Shown: positions 36,840 through 48,867 of the stretch, piece by piece
How positions within the stretch are numbered: position 1 is the first letter of the stretch
Layout of the letters: every line of letters begins with the position of its first letter
Source: Daucus carota subsp. sativus
Taxonomy: Eukaryota; Streptophyta; Magnoliopsida; Apiales; Apiaceae
Assembly (NCBI RefSeq): GCF_001625215.2
Contig: NC_030382.2
Coordinates: 49,627,364-49,691,363, forward strand
Length of the DNA stretch: 64,000 bases
Direction: 5' to 3'
Made by a program: the position numbers and the translations under genes
Notes under the pieces: model-generated
Told to the model about the DNA's origin: nothing
Seen by the model: the letters and a program-made list of their open reading frames with translations, nothing else
Database searches by the model: none

Positions 36840-39800
36840 CTACGCCGCCTGTTGGGACTGAGCAGCTCTCCTTTCTACAAATGAAGTTAATTGGATAGAT
36901 TAGCTGCTAGACAGATGTGTCCAAGGAAACGTCATACAGTAATACTCTCAAAGATCACTTGAACAAACAGGATACCAGAGAATACATCAAGGGACCATAA
37001 AGGAGACATCCTATTTGTCTAGTCATGTTTATTGGTTTCATTAGATTAAAGAAACAATTCTTAGAAGTAATCGTTTTAATCATACTAGATAGATTATAGG
37101 AATTAATATCTGATGAGCTAGATCACATGAATAATACTGGAGAAACATGATACTAGTTGACTACAGATAAAAAAACCTTAGGAATTCAGAAAGAATATAT
37201 TCTTACCCCCAGCAGCAACAAGTTTTTCTACACGAGCGACAATATGCTTCCCATAAGTGTATTTCTTCAGTGCGTTCAGATGAACCTTAATTCGGGATAG
37301 AATCAGCTCACGTTCCTGATCACTGCAGGTTTCCAGCACTTTTTGCACAACATAATTTGCAAATTGGTCTTTCATCATAGCCTGGATATGAGTTGAATAT
37401 ATACATAAGAAAAGTAAATAAAATCAATTTTACCTGAGAGTAGGGGAGATGGAGAAGCAGTTGGTGTAGTTTGGTTCATTATAATCATAGGATTACCCAA
37501 CTTGTATACGAAGTACCAAAATGCAGAAGAAATTTATCTTACAGTTAATTGTACAATCACAGGATTTCTTCTATATACAACTGAGAACAGATAATCGCCC
37601 CCTCCTCCTTTTGTGTTGAGTGCAATTTAGAGAGGGGGAAGAAAAACACAGGGATAATGATACAAGCCATGGTCAATAAATCATCATTGGTGTAAAACTT
37701 ATGTATATGTACAAAACATAATAAACTAGTAAACTTTACTAAATGGTAAGTTTAAAGATATGACACTTTGAATAACAAACATATAAACATGCCACTATTT
37801 GAGTTGCTATAAGAACCTGTTACCCCTTAGATTTCAGCAAGATACTACTCGCTATTATGACAAGCCAAAGCCAACCAGCTTGGGTGAGTTCAAAGGGAAT
37901 ACAACAGACCATCTTTGTAAGACTTCATAGGTTAAAATGCCAACAAAAAAACCCTTTACAAAGCAAGCTAGGCCTTGACTTGCGAAATAACTTTCTAGTG
38001 TTACCACTGCTTCGGTCAACAAGACAGTCGATCATTCCATATAAAGCTTTAGAAAGTCTATATAGCATTCGCCACGATGAACTGAGTGTTTTCAAGTTAT
38101 CAGATCCAAACCCATAATCTCAGTAGTGAATTTAGCTTTGTGTCTTAGAATGTATTGAGGACCCGGAGGAGTTATTTAAGGAACTTGCAGTTATGGACTT
38201 GGAGGGTGACACTAAATCATCATGATGAATGGGATAAGAGTGGCATAAAAGAAAAGCAGACACATTCTTTAGTCAGAAGTCCACAAGACAATATAACTCC
38301 TCTCAACATAATTCATATTTGAACAATTGAATAGTGTATCCATTTCCAAGACGTTGTCTGTGTAATCTGTTGTGATGAAAAGGTTTAGTTTGATGTTTTG
38401 ATAAAGATAATTAAACTATAACCTGTAAGCATCTCAGACAAAGTAGTTCTACTCTTAAACCCGCAAATTTTTTTGTTTAGACGTATAGAGTTTGTAATTT
38501 AATACCTTGACAACTGAAGAACCTATGTTAAAGTTTTCACAGTTTTAGTACACTGATGGCAACCAAGACAACTTGAAATGTAATTTAGTATAAAAGCAAA
38601 AAAGTGCAAATTAAAAAAGAAAACGTTTAAAATGTTTAATAGACCACTTAAAATACAGGTCGAGCATTAGCACACCTGAAGAGGCTCATTTTCATCGGTT
38701 GTACCGAGAATCTCAGTCACCAAAAGTTGGCGTTCACTAGGATCGCCAAAGGTCAAACACTTTTCCACAACATTGGAGGCAAATTTCTGCTGACTCATCT
38801 GAACTATCTTCCCCGCTAACTCTCGGATTATAGTAGAACGTTCGTGGGGCTTCCCATGCTCCAGCACATGCTGAGAAGATGGATCATAGAATGAGCCAAA
38901 TAAAACCAAGTGAGAGGCAGCATACATCATGCAGGTAAAAACTGGTCATTGTCAGGGTCTCAACAGTTCAAATGACAAATATGTATGCAATCACTGTGTG
39001 CTGTACTAATGATTTTAATTCTGAGCATAGTATCGTTCATTATCCAAATTGCCAGCACATACATCTATTATAATGAAAATTTGTGAGCGCCTGGTCTATA
39101 ATATTCACTGTCACGTGACTAGATAGAGACGGATGCACACGGACACAAAAAAAATAATAATAATAAATTATGACTGGGGAAGGAGTCTGCCAAACCAAAC
39201 ATACAAGTATATGCACATCTAAAATACAGTGACATGTTTCCTGACAAATAAAAAAATAAAAAAAATACAGTGACATGTTTATATTACAATCTCATCACTA
39301 AGGACTTTCAGGCTTAAATATCAAGATACACTTTCCTTAAGAAAACAGTAGCAGCCACAAACAATATGCATTATTTGATACATCAGTTACATACCTGAAC
39401 AACATAATTTCCATACTGATCTTGTGCCAACATACTAACACAGGCCAGAATCTCTTCCATCACCTTATCCTGTGTTTTCTGATCCTCACAATGCTCCAGT
39501 ACCCTCTGTTGCATTCAATGAATTATCAAAATATATATAGCAGTATCGACCATATCCAGGTCATGAATGTAATGTGACTGAATGTGATAAACTGAATTCC
39601 TACCTGTATTACACGACAACCATATGGATGGCTAGACAGGGTTACAACTTGATCAAAGAAAGTGGTAATGATGAACTGAATATGATTTTCAGGCACACAC
39701 TCAATACACTTCTGGATAACATGGTTACCGTTCTGGTCACGTACACAGCGCATAATATGACCATCAAGCTCCCCAACCATTTCAATTTTCTGGTCCAAAT

Positions 39801-42800
39801 CAACTACTTCGATTGCCTGAATGTTATGCAAATATCATGACATCATGTTACCAAAAGAAGTTCGAAAAATTGGATTGAACTCTTGTTAAGGAATAAAATA
39901 TATGTATTTGAGGTAAAGCAATTTGAGAGTAATATCATAACTTGAAAATTTAGGTGAGAAATAATACAGAGACATAATATTACTAAACTATGGATATGGA
40001 GCAACAAGAGTGATCAAATGATCATTGATCAATAGTATGAGCAAAGACAAAGATGCAGATTTTGCTTTCCTGGAAGCTCAAAACCTGCAGTTAGCCAGGG
40101 TTTTCTAATTTTTGTAATGAGAATTCTCATCTGCAGATATATACTCCTGTATCACTGCCTAAAGTTGCGGGTGTAAATCATATGCTTATTACAAGCAAAT
40201 ACTTGCAAATGGGAAGAAAAATGACACATTAGAACAAGGAAACTTACAGCCTTGCCAGCAAGGTTGCAGATCAGTGATATTATTCCAGAATTAGAATATA
40301 AAACACCTTTTATGTCATGAATTGTGGTTGTAAAGCTTTTACCTTTTGGATTACTCGACAGCCATACATTTGAAGACTTAATGTTAGTACATTTCCAAGA
40401 AGCTGGTTAGCAAGTTCTCTTCTTTGTGATGGCATTCCATGCTCGAAGAACTACAAATACATCAGCACTCTTAAGTGTATCTACATCAATAGCACACAAT
40501 GAAAAATTATTACAGTTTTAGATAAGTTACCTTTTGGATCACATAATTACCAAAAACGTCAGTCATCAAAGCCAAGGCTTGTGGAGATATTTCTTGGTAA
40601 ACCATGTTTTTCTCCTCCGTTGTAGCTGTTTCAAGCTTTTGTTGGATGAACCGGCTGCCATACTGATCCGCACTGATAAACACCAAATGTGAAATGAGCA
40701 ATAAATGTTTATAACTAAACAGGGTTAGAGTATAAATGAAGTGCAAGATATACCTGAACTCAACAACATGACCGGTAATATCCAAAAGTTCAAAACATCT
40801 AGTTTTATTGCTCTTAAACTCTTCCAGTAAAGAGGAAGCAAAGCTGTGCTCCATGTTACTAGCATCCAAGTGCCATGGTCCCATGATACCACCACCAGCT
40901 ACATTTCTCATCCCAGAATGGAATCTCTTATTAACATCACCATGTCTGATTGGACTACCAGGTCCAACAGGGGAATGCGGAAGTACTGGACTTGCTAAGG
41001 GGCTTCCAGGATAAGACAAGCCTACTCCATATGCTGGGTTACCATAATAACCATGAGGACCAGCAGTTTTGCTACCTAGTGATATCCCATATTGCGATTT
41101 CTGAGGTGAGAGAAGAGATCCGAGATAAGCTTTTTGAAGGAGATCCAAGTACGAATTATTTAGGTAGTTGCTTTCAACCGATGGTTCATTAATAGAAGCT
41201 TGGGCTGCATATTCAGCTGTCCTTAAATACTGAAGATAAGCTGGATCAACAAAAGGTGCCTGGAGAGCACTGCCTGCCATCTGATTGCCTATCCTACCAA
41301 GATTTTGTGAATCTAATGCAGCATAATTTGGATGTGATTCAGAAGTAAAAGTTCCACCCATCATTGTTGAGTCCATTCCAGGCATAGCCATGGCTGATGC
41401 TGCAGTAGCATTTTCAAATAAAGGTGGCATATTACTATTTCCAAGATGGCTTGACATCATGGACTGCATTGGCAAATTCAACGGATACCCACTTCCACCA
41501 TAGTTAGTAAACGAAGAATTTGTGCCATCAGTTTGCTGATAGTTAGAGCCAAATCCCCCGCCTCCATTAAACAGTGAAGCAGGAAATCCTTTTTGGTAAG
41601 CACTAGTAGCAGCAGTTCTTTGCAGATCAGCTTGGGTGGAAGAACTGCTGTATCCGTATCCATCCCCATTGCCCATTTCAGAAATTGAGTGGGATAGTTT
41701 GGTTGAGTGGGGGGAAGGCATATTTAACTGCCCCAGCTCAGATTTTTTGAGGTATGACTGCTGATTAACATTATTCTGACCACCTGGCATGTTAAAGAGA
41801 TAATTTTCATGATCATCAACAATTTGTTCAATATGTGAGGCCAAACAGTCCTCTTCATTCATGACACCATTTGACAGACTCATCCCAGATAAAGCAGTTG
41901 CTAGATCAGTCGGCTCACTAATGTTAGAATGGACATCATTACATGTGTTTGAACTAAAGCCCCTTCTTTCTGAATTGCCTGCTCTCCCTCCACCAATCGG
42001 AGTAGGACAAGGACTGGGAGCTCTTGCTATGTGTTGGGGATCTGGGGTTGTGCTTCTTGACAACGAAGCACCCAGCGCAGCAGCATAAGAATATGATGAA
42101 GGTGGGCCTCCATTGTGCCCAGAAGATGAGTTCTGAACCTTTGTAGATGTTCTTATATTATCTGCAGAAGCCAAATCCTGTTGTAACTGAGACAACTCAG
42201 CTTCAGCCATGCCTAAGGTGTCAACACTTTCAGTAAAGGTGTTACGACTAGGTGTACGAGAAAGATGACCAGAAGTAGGAGTGACACGGCCTAAATCGTC
42301 CTGCACAATTGCTACAAAGTAAGTTTGCCAGGAAAAAGAAACGAAAATTTCAAGCATTAAATATATATGTTACAAGCCAAAATCATGCCTAAACTAAAAA
42401 TAACTGGTAAAAAGGCTGATTTTAATATATACGGGCATCCGGCTCAAATAAGATAATAATACAAGTCCTCAAAAGTTTTATTAAGTTTGAATTAGAAAAA
42501 AATAAACCATATTATACCTAGTGTATCCCTCTCATATAAAATTAGCCCATTGCAAGAACATAATAAGAAAGTCTGTTTATTAATAATTGCATAGTTTGCT
42601 CATCCAACTTAAGCTTCTGTCAATCCACTTATGCTTATATTACTCACAGGAAGATAAGGGGAGAGGGGGGGGAGAGGGGGGGGGGGGGGGGGGGGGCATG
42701 AAGTAGACGTACTAAAAATATCATTTGGCACGCCTGAGTTATACCAGTCAAAAGAAAAGAAAATGAACAATGTGATCATGGTAGAAATGAAACATATTCA

Positions 42801-44063
42801 AGCGCAGGCCATTGTATTTTGACAGGTTTAAGCAACTAAACAACATGCAATCGTCGGGATCAAGAAGGATATCATGCTCAACAATCTATATAGGGAATTG
42901 AATATCACTACAGCGCAGATTAACAAATGGTAAGTAACCTGATGATTGTACTAGAAATAAACCAGTTGAATATTGGACAAACAGTGCAAATATTTGCAAT
43001 AGATAGACGTGCTGAAAGAATAATAAATTCAGCATCTATAAATTTTATGACGCCTAACAGTGCCAAATTTTGAACCAGTTCATGCAATTATCTATGATGG
43101 ATATGTAGTTAACAACCAATGAGAAACGACAAACAGTGGCAAAATTATGTAGCAACGAATCTTCACAACTAAATGTTTCCATTAGGAAGTCAAAATATTT
43201 GTCATCCTTACATGAAGGTAGATCACAATCACTTAGCAGATATTTGCAACAGACAGTTCAACAAGTTAAGAGATTCAGCACCAAACAAACTCTATGAAGC
43301 CTAATAAAGCCAAATTCCAAATTAGCTCATGCAATAAGCTACTGCGGATAGCAACATTCAATCCTACAGAATATCAAAGCATAACATGAACTATAAAACT
43401 GTGAGTAAAGAAAAAATATACCTGAAAGATTCCACCAAGGCTTTTCTCTTTGCTACCTAATCCGAAACCGGGCAAACCAATCAGTCCATCAACTCCCCAC
43501 CCCGCAGGAGCCTGATTTTCTAGCTCACCCTCACTTTTTTGTTTGTTGGCATTAAACCCAGGTGGCTTCGAATAAAGTGACACTCCACCGCCACCATTGC
43601 TGTTTTCATTTTTATTTACTTTACGCCTATCTCCAATTCCTCCAACAGTTGAACTTCCTCCCTGCAACCTCTGTGCATACCTCCAATCCTCCTTAGATAG
43701 CAAAGGAGGAGGCAACCTAGGGTTCAAATTCAAATTAGAGTAATAGTAAGACAAATAGGAAGGATCAGACCTAAGCTCTTTCTCCGAGGAAAACCCATTC
43801 CCACTCTTATTATTCAAGTCAAACTCTGAAAACACTGAACCACCACCGCCGTTATTATACAATCCACCAACTGCATTCATAGAGCCCTCCACAGTAGGTG
43901 GAGCTGAACCACTCCTATACAAATTCAGTTCCCTTTCCCTGTCATCAGAGTCTTGATTCCTCCTCTGCTCGCGCAACAACAAACCTAACTCCTTCTCAAA
44001 ATCATCCCCAAATGATCCTTCATTTCCGCTATGCACTGGTCTCCTTTCTAATTCAGACAACAT
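36840..44063 (-). CDS. Pumilio/PUF-family RNA-binding protein (APUM1/2-like)
   Basis: This cytoplasmic repressor would bind UGUA-type elements in 3' UTRs and lower mRNA stability or translation. Nine exons (43422-44063, 40754-42300, 40531-40672, 40343-40450, 39604-39816, 39395-39505, 38676-38870, 37207-37381, 36840-36874) join in phase to 1055 aa. The N-terminus, [20 protein letters not shown] then [15 protein letters not shown], and [13 protein letters not shown] closely follow APUM2. A long Ser/Asn/Gly-rich region (with [25 protein letters not shown] and [10 protein letters not shown]) precedes the PUF domain. Eight PUF repeats follow, with base-reading helices including [62 protein letters not shown] and QFANYVVQK. 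The short final exon ends [11 protein letters not shown]. Intron 1 is about 1.1 kb and holds a long homopolymer tract. Confidence 0.95.
42661..42696. repeat. Poly-G/poly-C tract in Pumilio intron 1
   Basis: A G-rich run with an uninterrupted block of about 20 G ends at 42696; on the transcribed strand it is poly-C. Such tracts vary in length and are prone to sequencing error. Confidence 0.85.
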
Positions 44064-44856
44064 CTTCGCAACCTATAATCAATTTCTAATTTCTAATACC
44101 AATTAATATAAGAACTACAAACCACATAATTTAATCACTTCTTGATAACTCAAAAACCCATTTCTTGAATATATCAAAATGCAACCTTTTTCCAACAAAA
44201 AATCAAGAAACTCAACTTAAGGAAACCCCATTTGAACTTTAAAGGAAAAAACACAAAAAGAAGCTATTACTCATATATAATCTCTCGTATCAACATAAAA
44301 TGATGATACAGAGAGCAAATATAAGTAAAGTAGCAAACTTGAACAACATTTCTGTAAATTGGCAAAATAGAGTGTTTGGAAGAGAAAGTGAGCAGAAGAA
44401 AGAGTGTCTGCAAGAAAGGAGAAGGGTGAATACAAAGAGGGATCAAACTGGCGGCTAATTGTTCTTACAAAGAACCCCTTCTAGGGTTTTTTGTGTTTCC
44501 AACTAACTAGTGCCATTATCAGGTGATTATTAACACGGTGATCTGATTCTTGGTTCTCAGAAACGTACAAAAAAATAAAGAACATTTCTAAGTTGGAGTA
44601 TTATTTTTTTTGAAGGAACTTGGAGTATTATTTTAAAAAGTTAAATGTAATGTAAAATGTAAAATATTATAAATAGATAATGAAAGACATTTTATTTTAA
44701 TAATTAATAATATTATAACAAAACATATATAGGAAGTCATTTTATAAGATAAACTTTGAACAAAAAATAAAAATGAAAAAAATGAGTTATAGTTATCTAA
44801 AAATAAAAAAAAAAGAAAAACTTCTATTTGTGTTTTATCTACGATGGACGAAACAG
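44064..44856. other. Promoter and 5' leader side of the Pumilio gene
   Basis: The first 400 bp upstream are CT/GA-rich, as for a leader. AT-rich spacer follows with no gene. Confidence 0.4.
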
Positions 44857-45000
44857 TCGTTATTGTAACAGCGAACGAACCTATCGATTATGTTAATGGT
44901 CATTGTAATAACGAACAAACCTATCAAATATGTTAATAATCATTGTAATAGCGAACAAGCCTATCGATTATCGATTATGTTAACAGTCATTTTAACAAAG
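44857..45000. repeat. 40-bp tandem repeat, about 3.5 units
   Basis: Units starting with ctatcgatta, ctatcaaata and ctatcgatta at 44881, 44921 and 44961 each continue tgttaat, cattgtaata and gcgaacaa. A partial unit precedes them and the last carries an 8-10 bp extra cgattat. Confidence 0.8.
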
Positions 45001-46082
45001 TTGATCGTCTACGTTAACAAAATTGTTCGATTGCTAAGTTGAGGTACACACTTCCATCTCTCTCCCGACAGTTGAGTAAAAATCTAAATCTATTGACGAA
45101 AGTGATAGTGAGATAAATATCGTGGAAGCGGGATAGAAATGATTCCAAAAAAACTCATTCGAAGGAATGAGAATTAAGCTAGCCATCCGCCAATCAAGCA
45201 AATGCGTTATTTCTTCCCGATGTTGAATACCGTTTTTCTTCCCCGAGTTGCTTTCCAAATCAAGGATTATGTCATTATTAAGACATATTAACTTTTTTAG
45301 ACAAATGATGAATATGTATATATATATATATATATATATATTATCTATGATATCAATGTACAAAATAAAAAATATAAAAACTAAACCGGTAAGAGAAAAT
45401 ATAATCCATCAAATTAATCACGTTTAAAAAAATTCAATACATTATTATTAAAAATTTATCATTTATATTTTTAACATGTATTTCAAGATACATAATAACA
45501 AATAATATTTAAATGAGCTTATATTTGAATCCTACTTTATTATTGGAAAAAGAGACAATAAATTTTAGTTATTAGATTGTAAATTAGATTGTAAATAAGC
45601 TGAATGAAACATTAAAATATTGATTATCCAAACTTATATATAATTTATCTCATCTGACCCTCTTTTGTTTCCTAGATTTTTTTATCGTTTGACACACATT
45701 TTAAGGTGCATGTAAATAGTTTCATAATTTATTTTTAATTTTTTTATTTATATATAAACATTAAAATTTAAACATAAAAAAACTTAAAACGCTCAAAGCA
45801 TGAGTAGTTTTAAATAATTTGATCAACCATATAGTGCAATGAAGAACGACCATCACAAATTCAAGATGACTCCATTATTTTGGACGAGAATAATACAGGC
45901 AATATTCACACACACACAAAAGGAGAATGAGAAAATAGCAAGGAGTATATTAGAAGAGCAAATGAAGGTCGTACAGCATATTAATTATGCTATTAGGTTA
46001 GTTTTATGATGCACTTGAGTCACTTGACCCTGCAACAGCAAAGCGTATGGAAGATGTGTGTTTTGTTTTGTAAGTTGTTTTT
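45001..46082. other. AT-rich spacer before the snRNA cluster
   Basis: A TA dinucleotide run lies at about 45318-45341. The rest is AT-rich with no recognised gene or clear element ends. Confidence 0.5.
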
Positions 46083-46157
46083 GTCCCACACCGAAACCAT
46101 AGAAACATTCCTGACTTGAGTCGTATATATAAACCACGCTGGCCATTGGTTAAAAGC
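46083..46157 (+). promoter_or_regulatory. U2 snRNA promoter (USE plus TATA), copy 1
   Basis: The USE variant gtcccacaccg lies at 46083-46093 (consensus RTCCCACATCG) and TATAAA at 46128-46133, with 34 nt between. The RNA start is 30 nt after the TATA. This spacing is the plant polymerase II snRNA arrangement. Confidence 0.88.
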
Positions 46158-46353
46158 ATACCTTTCTCGGCCTTTTGGCTAAGATCAAGTGTAGTATCTG
46201 TTCTTATCAGTTTAATATCTGATATGTGAGCCATTGGCTCACACGATATTAAATTTATTTTTTGAGGGGGAGGTCCCGTCACAATAGCTTGCTATTGGGG
46301 GCTTCGTGAGTCGCCTAAGCGTTGCACTACAGCTTTGGCCTGGCTCACCCCAC
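46158..46353 (+). ncRNA. U2: U2 spliceosomal snRNA, copy 1
   Basis: The RNA starts ATACCTTTCTCGGCCTTTTG and contains the branch-site-pairing core gtgtagtatc, stem II (gatatgtgagcc, attggctcac), the Sm-like tract aatttattttttgag and the 3' stem-loops. It ends near cctggctcaccccacc, about 196 nt in all, the usual plant size. The stem gtgagcc/ggctcac is fully paired. The 5' half matches recalled plant U2 nearly base for base. An antisense 92-codon frame over it is a shadow. It heads the same-strand cluster. Confidence 0.95.
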
Positions 46354-46535
46354 CAAATCATAATCAAAATTTTTACTGTACTGGGCAATGATTCCGATTA
46401 ATGTATGTAGTGAGACTCAAACAAGTGGTTCCAATTATGAGTGAAGATTGTTCCTGGCCTCTCTCTCTCCAAAAAGGGCTTTTGCTTCTAACAGAACAAA
46501 TACATGGATGACCAATCTTTATAATTATTATAGTA

Positions 46536-46785
46536 GTATGATGTTTAATGACAAAGGTATTTAAATGACATTTGTGGCAAACCGAGGATAATAGACCATA
46601 GTGTGTGTTCATATGTCACACCAGCAAAAAGCCAAGCAACACTGCTGAGGGGCATTTGCATACTCACGGTCACCAAGGTTCTGATCTCATTTTCCAGGTC
46701 ATCAAAGTTCTCTTTTCGTGGGTGGAGAGGCTGGTGCCTCGTGAATGGATATTTGATAGAACAGCATGCATTAAGGATGTATTCT
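46536..46785 (-). pseudogene. Duplicated block with exon-like remnant, copy A
   Basis: This block recurs at about 48868-49120. On the minus strand both copies encode NFDDLENEIRTLVT followed by a gtgagt donor-like word, as if an exon end of a protein gene had been captured. Copy A has an open frame of 89 codons; copy B is broken by indels. I do not recognise the source gene. Confidence 0.45.
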
Positions 46786-46805
46786 ACTGTAAGGAGATGT
46801 TCACC

Positions 46806-46871
46806 ATCCCACATCGCCTAGATTAAATGAAACATAAGTTTTTATGTAGTTGAGCTTCCTGCAATATGCTT
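46806..46871 (+). promoter_or_regulatory. U6 snRNA promoter (USE plus TATA, short spacing)
   Basis: The USE atcccacatcg lies at 46806-46816 and a TATA-like tttatgtag at 46841, with 24 nt between, about one helical turn less than in the U2 genes. The RNA start at 46872 is 31 nt after the box. This is the plant polymerase III arrangement. Confidence 0.88.
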
Positions 46872-46891
46872 GTCCCTTCGGGGACATCCGA

Positions 46892-46923
<32 letters not shown>

Positions 46924-46973
46924 GGCCCCTGCGCAAGGATGACACGCACAAATCGAGAAATGGTCCAAATTTT
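46872..46973 (+). ncRNA. U6: U6 spliceosomal snRNA
   Basis: The RNA begins GTCCCTTCGGGGACATCC and includes the invariant ACAGAGA box, the AGC triad region (gattagcatgg, cccctgcgcaaggatgacac) and the 3' end gagaaatggtcc. A T run at 46970-46976 is the polymerase III terminator. It agrees with recalled plant U6 over its full 102 nt, with no difference I can see, so it looks functional. It lies about 520 bp after U2 copy 1 on the same strand. Confidence 0.97.
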
Positions 46974-46976
46974 TTT

Positions 46977-47142
46977 AAAGATATTTTGAGTTTCTTACGA
47001 ACTATTTTGCTACCGAGTTTTGAAAGATATTTTGAGTTTCTTACGAACTATTTTGCTACCGAGTTTTGAAGCCAGAGTGTAGTAGATAAATGGTCCAAAT
47101 TTTTTTGCGAGTGTAGTAGATAAATGGTCCAATTTTTTTTGC
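46977..47142 (+). repeat. Tandem repeats carrying copies of the U6 3' end
   Basis: First, a 46-bp unit (atattttgagtttcttacga and onward) occurs twice, from 46981 and 47027. Then a 34-bp unit starting gagtgtagtagat occurs at 47075 and 47109; each ends aaatggtccaa plus a T run, the terminal word and terminator of U6. The U6 end therefore occurs three times within 170 bp. Confidence 0.8.
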
Positions 47143-47217
47143 AATTTTACCTAGTACTAGTTGTTTGCTATCAAGATCCACATTCCAACTATTTACACAA
47201 AACGAAATAAGAGCATT

Positions 47218-47240
47218 GGCCTGGCTCACCCCACCAAATT
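47218..47240 (+). pseudogene. U2 3'-end fragment
   Basis: ggcctggctcaccccaccaa matches the last bases of both U2 genes. No other U2 text surrounds it, so it is a stray fragment of a duplication. Confidence 0.7.
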
Positions 47241-47455
47241 TAGTCCCTAATGTATTCATGTGTGATGTCTGGATATTTATGCTTGGTTTATTCCATGGAA
47301 AATGTAATCCTGTACAAGGATGATATTTATTTGCTTTTTAGCTGTAACCAATTGTCAATAGGATATCATTAACAGAGATGAACCTTAAAATCTACTCACG
47401 GGCAAGACAATAGAATGCTGTGAAGAGCAAGTGGTGCATCCTAGAAGAATTAAGG

Positions 47456-47529
47456 AACCCACATCGGAAGAGGAAAGAAGTACACCAGAATGCACTTGTA
47501 TAAAAACCAACTGTCTGTCTAGAGAATAG
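47456..47529 (+). promoter_or_regulatory. U5 snRNA promoter (USE plus TATA)
   Basis: The USE variant aacccacatcg lies at 47456-47466 and TATAAA at 47499-47504, with 32 nt between. The start is expected near 47530. This fits the polymerase II type. Confidence 0.8.
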
Positions 47530-47660
47530 AGCACGCAGCCATGTGATGAGCACAAAGCGAACTATTCTTTCGCCTTTTACTAAAGAATACCGTGTGCTCG
47601 TCACTCACAGTGGCATACGCCCATTTTTGGAGGGTTTGTCCTTTTGGATCAACCCCTACA
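47530..47660 (+). ncRNA. U5: U5 spliceosomal snRNA
   Basis: The invariant loop cgccttttact lies between the stem halves attcttt and aaagaat, and an outer stem gagcaca/tgtgctc closes the long arm. The Sm site atttttgg follows at about 47623. A terminal hairpin agggttt-gtccttttggat-caacccct ends near 47658. All U5 hallmarks are present in order. The exact 5' end (47528-47537) is uncertain because the start is set only by the TATA distance. Confidence 0.9.
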
Positions 47661-48276
47661 ATTCCAGTTAAAGTGTTTGGTCTTTGTCATGTATTCTGCT
47701 AAGAGCATGTTTTGCCTGTTTTCATAGTTGTCTTGTACCGGATTTGCTACGCAAGTGTTGAAGCCACAGATTTTGAAAAATCTTCCAAGACTATCGTACT
47801 ATAGAAAATAAATATGTATTTGAGCTTGGTCTTTCTTGAGTTGGTATTCCTGCAAATTGCTGTGATTTTGATGCTGAAACCTTTTTATTTTAATTTAAAA
47901 AATTTGAATGCTAAAACTTTGGCATGATAAAGTCAGTTCTTGTTTATATTTATTTCTGATATTTTTGTAGTCTCAAGCACTTAAATTTTTGCATAATCAA
48001 ACAAAATTATTGCATGTTCGCTGGAAAATGTTCAGCGGCTAACTAACAAGTGGGATTAATACAAATGATACAATGGGGATAAAAATATGTTATAGTGAAA
48101 AATTTAGTGTGTGCATAATCCCTCTAGTTAATTACTGAAGTTAGAAGAACAGATCATGAAATAAAATTTTAGTCGGAATGTGTAGTTGAAAGTAGATATA
48201 TAAGTTATTCTGAAAAAATACAGCATTAAAAAGCCAATGGGATGTGAATGTTTTGTTTTTCAAGTGAGTTGTTTTC
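47661..48276. other. Spacer within the snRNA cluster
   Basis: AT-rich spacer between U5 and the second U2. Nothing is recognised apart from the homologous U2 upstream text near its end. Confidence 0.5.
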
Positions 48277-48351
48277 GTCCCACATCGTATCCATATAAAC
48301 AATCCCGACTTGTGTAGTACATATAAACCACGCTGGCCATTGGGTAAAAGC
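48277..48351 (+). promoter_or_regulatory. U2 snRNA promoter, copy 2
   Basis: The consensus USE gtcccacatcg lies at 48277-48287 and TATAAA at 48322-48327, again 34 nt apart, with the start 30 nt after the TATA. The text between TATA and start (ccacgctggccattgg) is the same as in copy 1. Confidence 0.92.
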
Positions 48352-48547
48352 ATACCTTTCTCGGCCTTTTGGCTAAGATCAAGTGTAGTATCTGTTCTTA
48401 TCAGTTTAATATCTGATATGTGGGCCATTGGCTCACACGATATTAAATTTATTTTTTGAGGGGGAAGTCCCGTCTCAATAGCTTGCTATTGGGGGCTTCG
48501 CGAGTCGCCTAAGCGCTGCACTACAGCTTTGGCCTGGCTCACCCCAC
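48352..48547 (+). ncRNA. U2: U2 spliceosomal snRNA, copy 2
   Basis: This is the same length as copy 1, with few substitutions. The stem II base that is A in copy 1 (gtgagcc) is G here (gtgggcc), turning an A-U pair into a G-U wobble opposite ggctcac; the 5' half is otherwise unchanged. Differences in the 3' half are single bases. Both promoter and RNA look intact. Confidence 0.95.
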
Positions 48548-48867
48548 CAAATCAGTGTCTAAATGTTGTAACCTACTCCTTAAGTATCTAAAGTGAGGGG
48601 AGTTACATATGCTGAATAATTATGTTGGATTTTTTTTTTGACTAAACATTACAAATTATCTACTCATAATTTCTAAAATCTGAAAGTTGCATATTAAAAT
48701 AGACTAAATATACTTTTCTAATGATATAATTATCATTATTTTTCTCAATTATCCAATACATGTAAAGTTTAAAAATCAAAATAGACATGTAAAAGGGGAC
48801 GGAGGGAGTAACAAACGCATGACCCATTCAGTCAAACGACCATCCTAAATGTATTTATTAGAGTAAC

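Noticed and set aside
36800-44063. Possibility that the Pumilio locus is two genes because of its many short frames
   Set aside because: All nine exons join in phase and keep the standard PUF repeat order.
46004-46282. Minus-strand frame overlapping U2 copy 1 (and a similar one at 48141-48428)
   Set aside because: Antisense of a conserved snRNA; the similarity of the two frames only reflects U2 duplication.
46605-46826. Plus-strand frames over duplicated block A
   Set aside because: They are not preserved in block B and oppose the more exon-like minus-strand reading.
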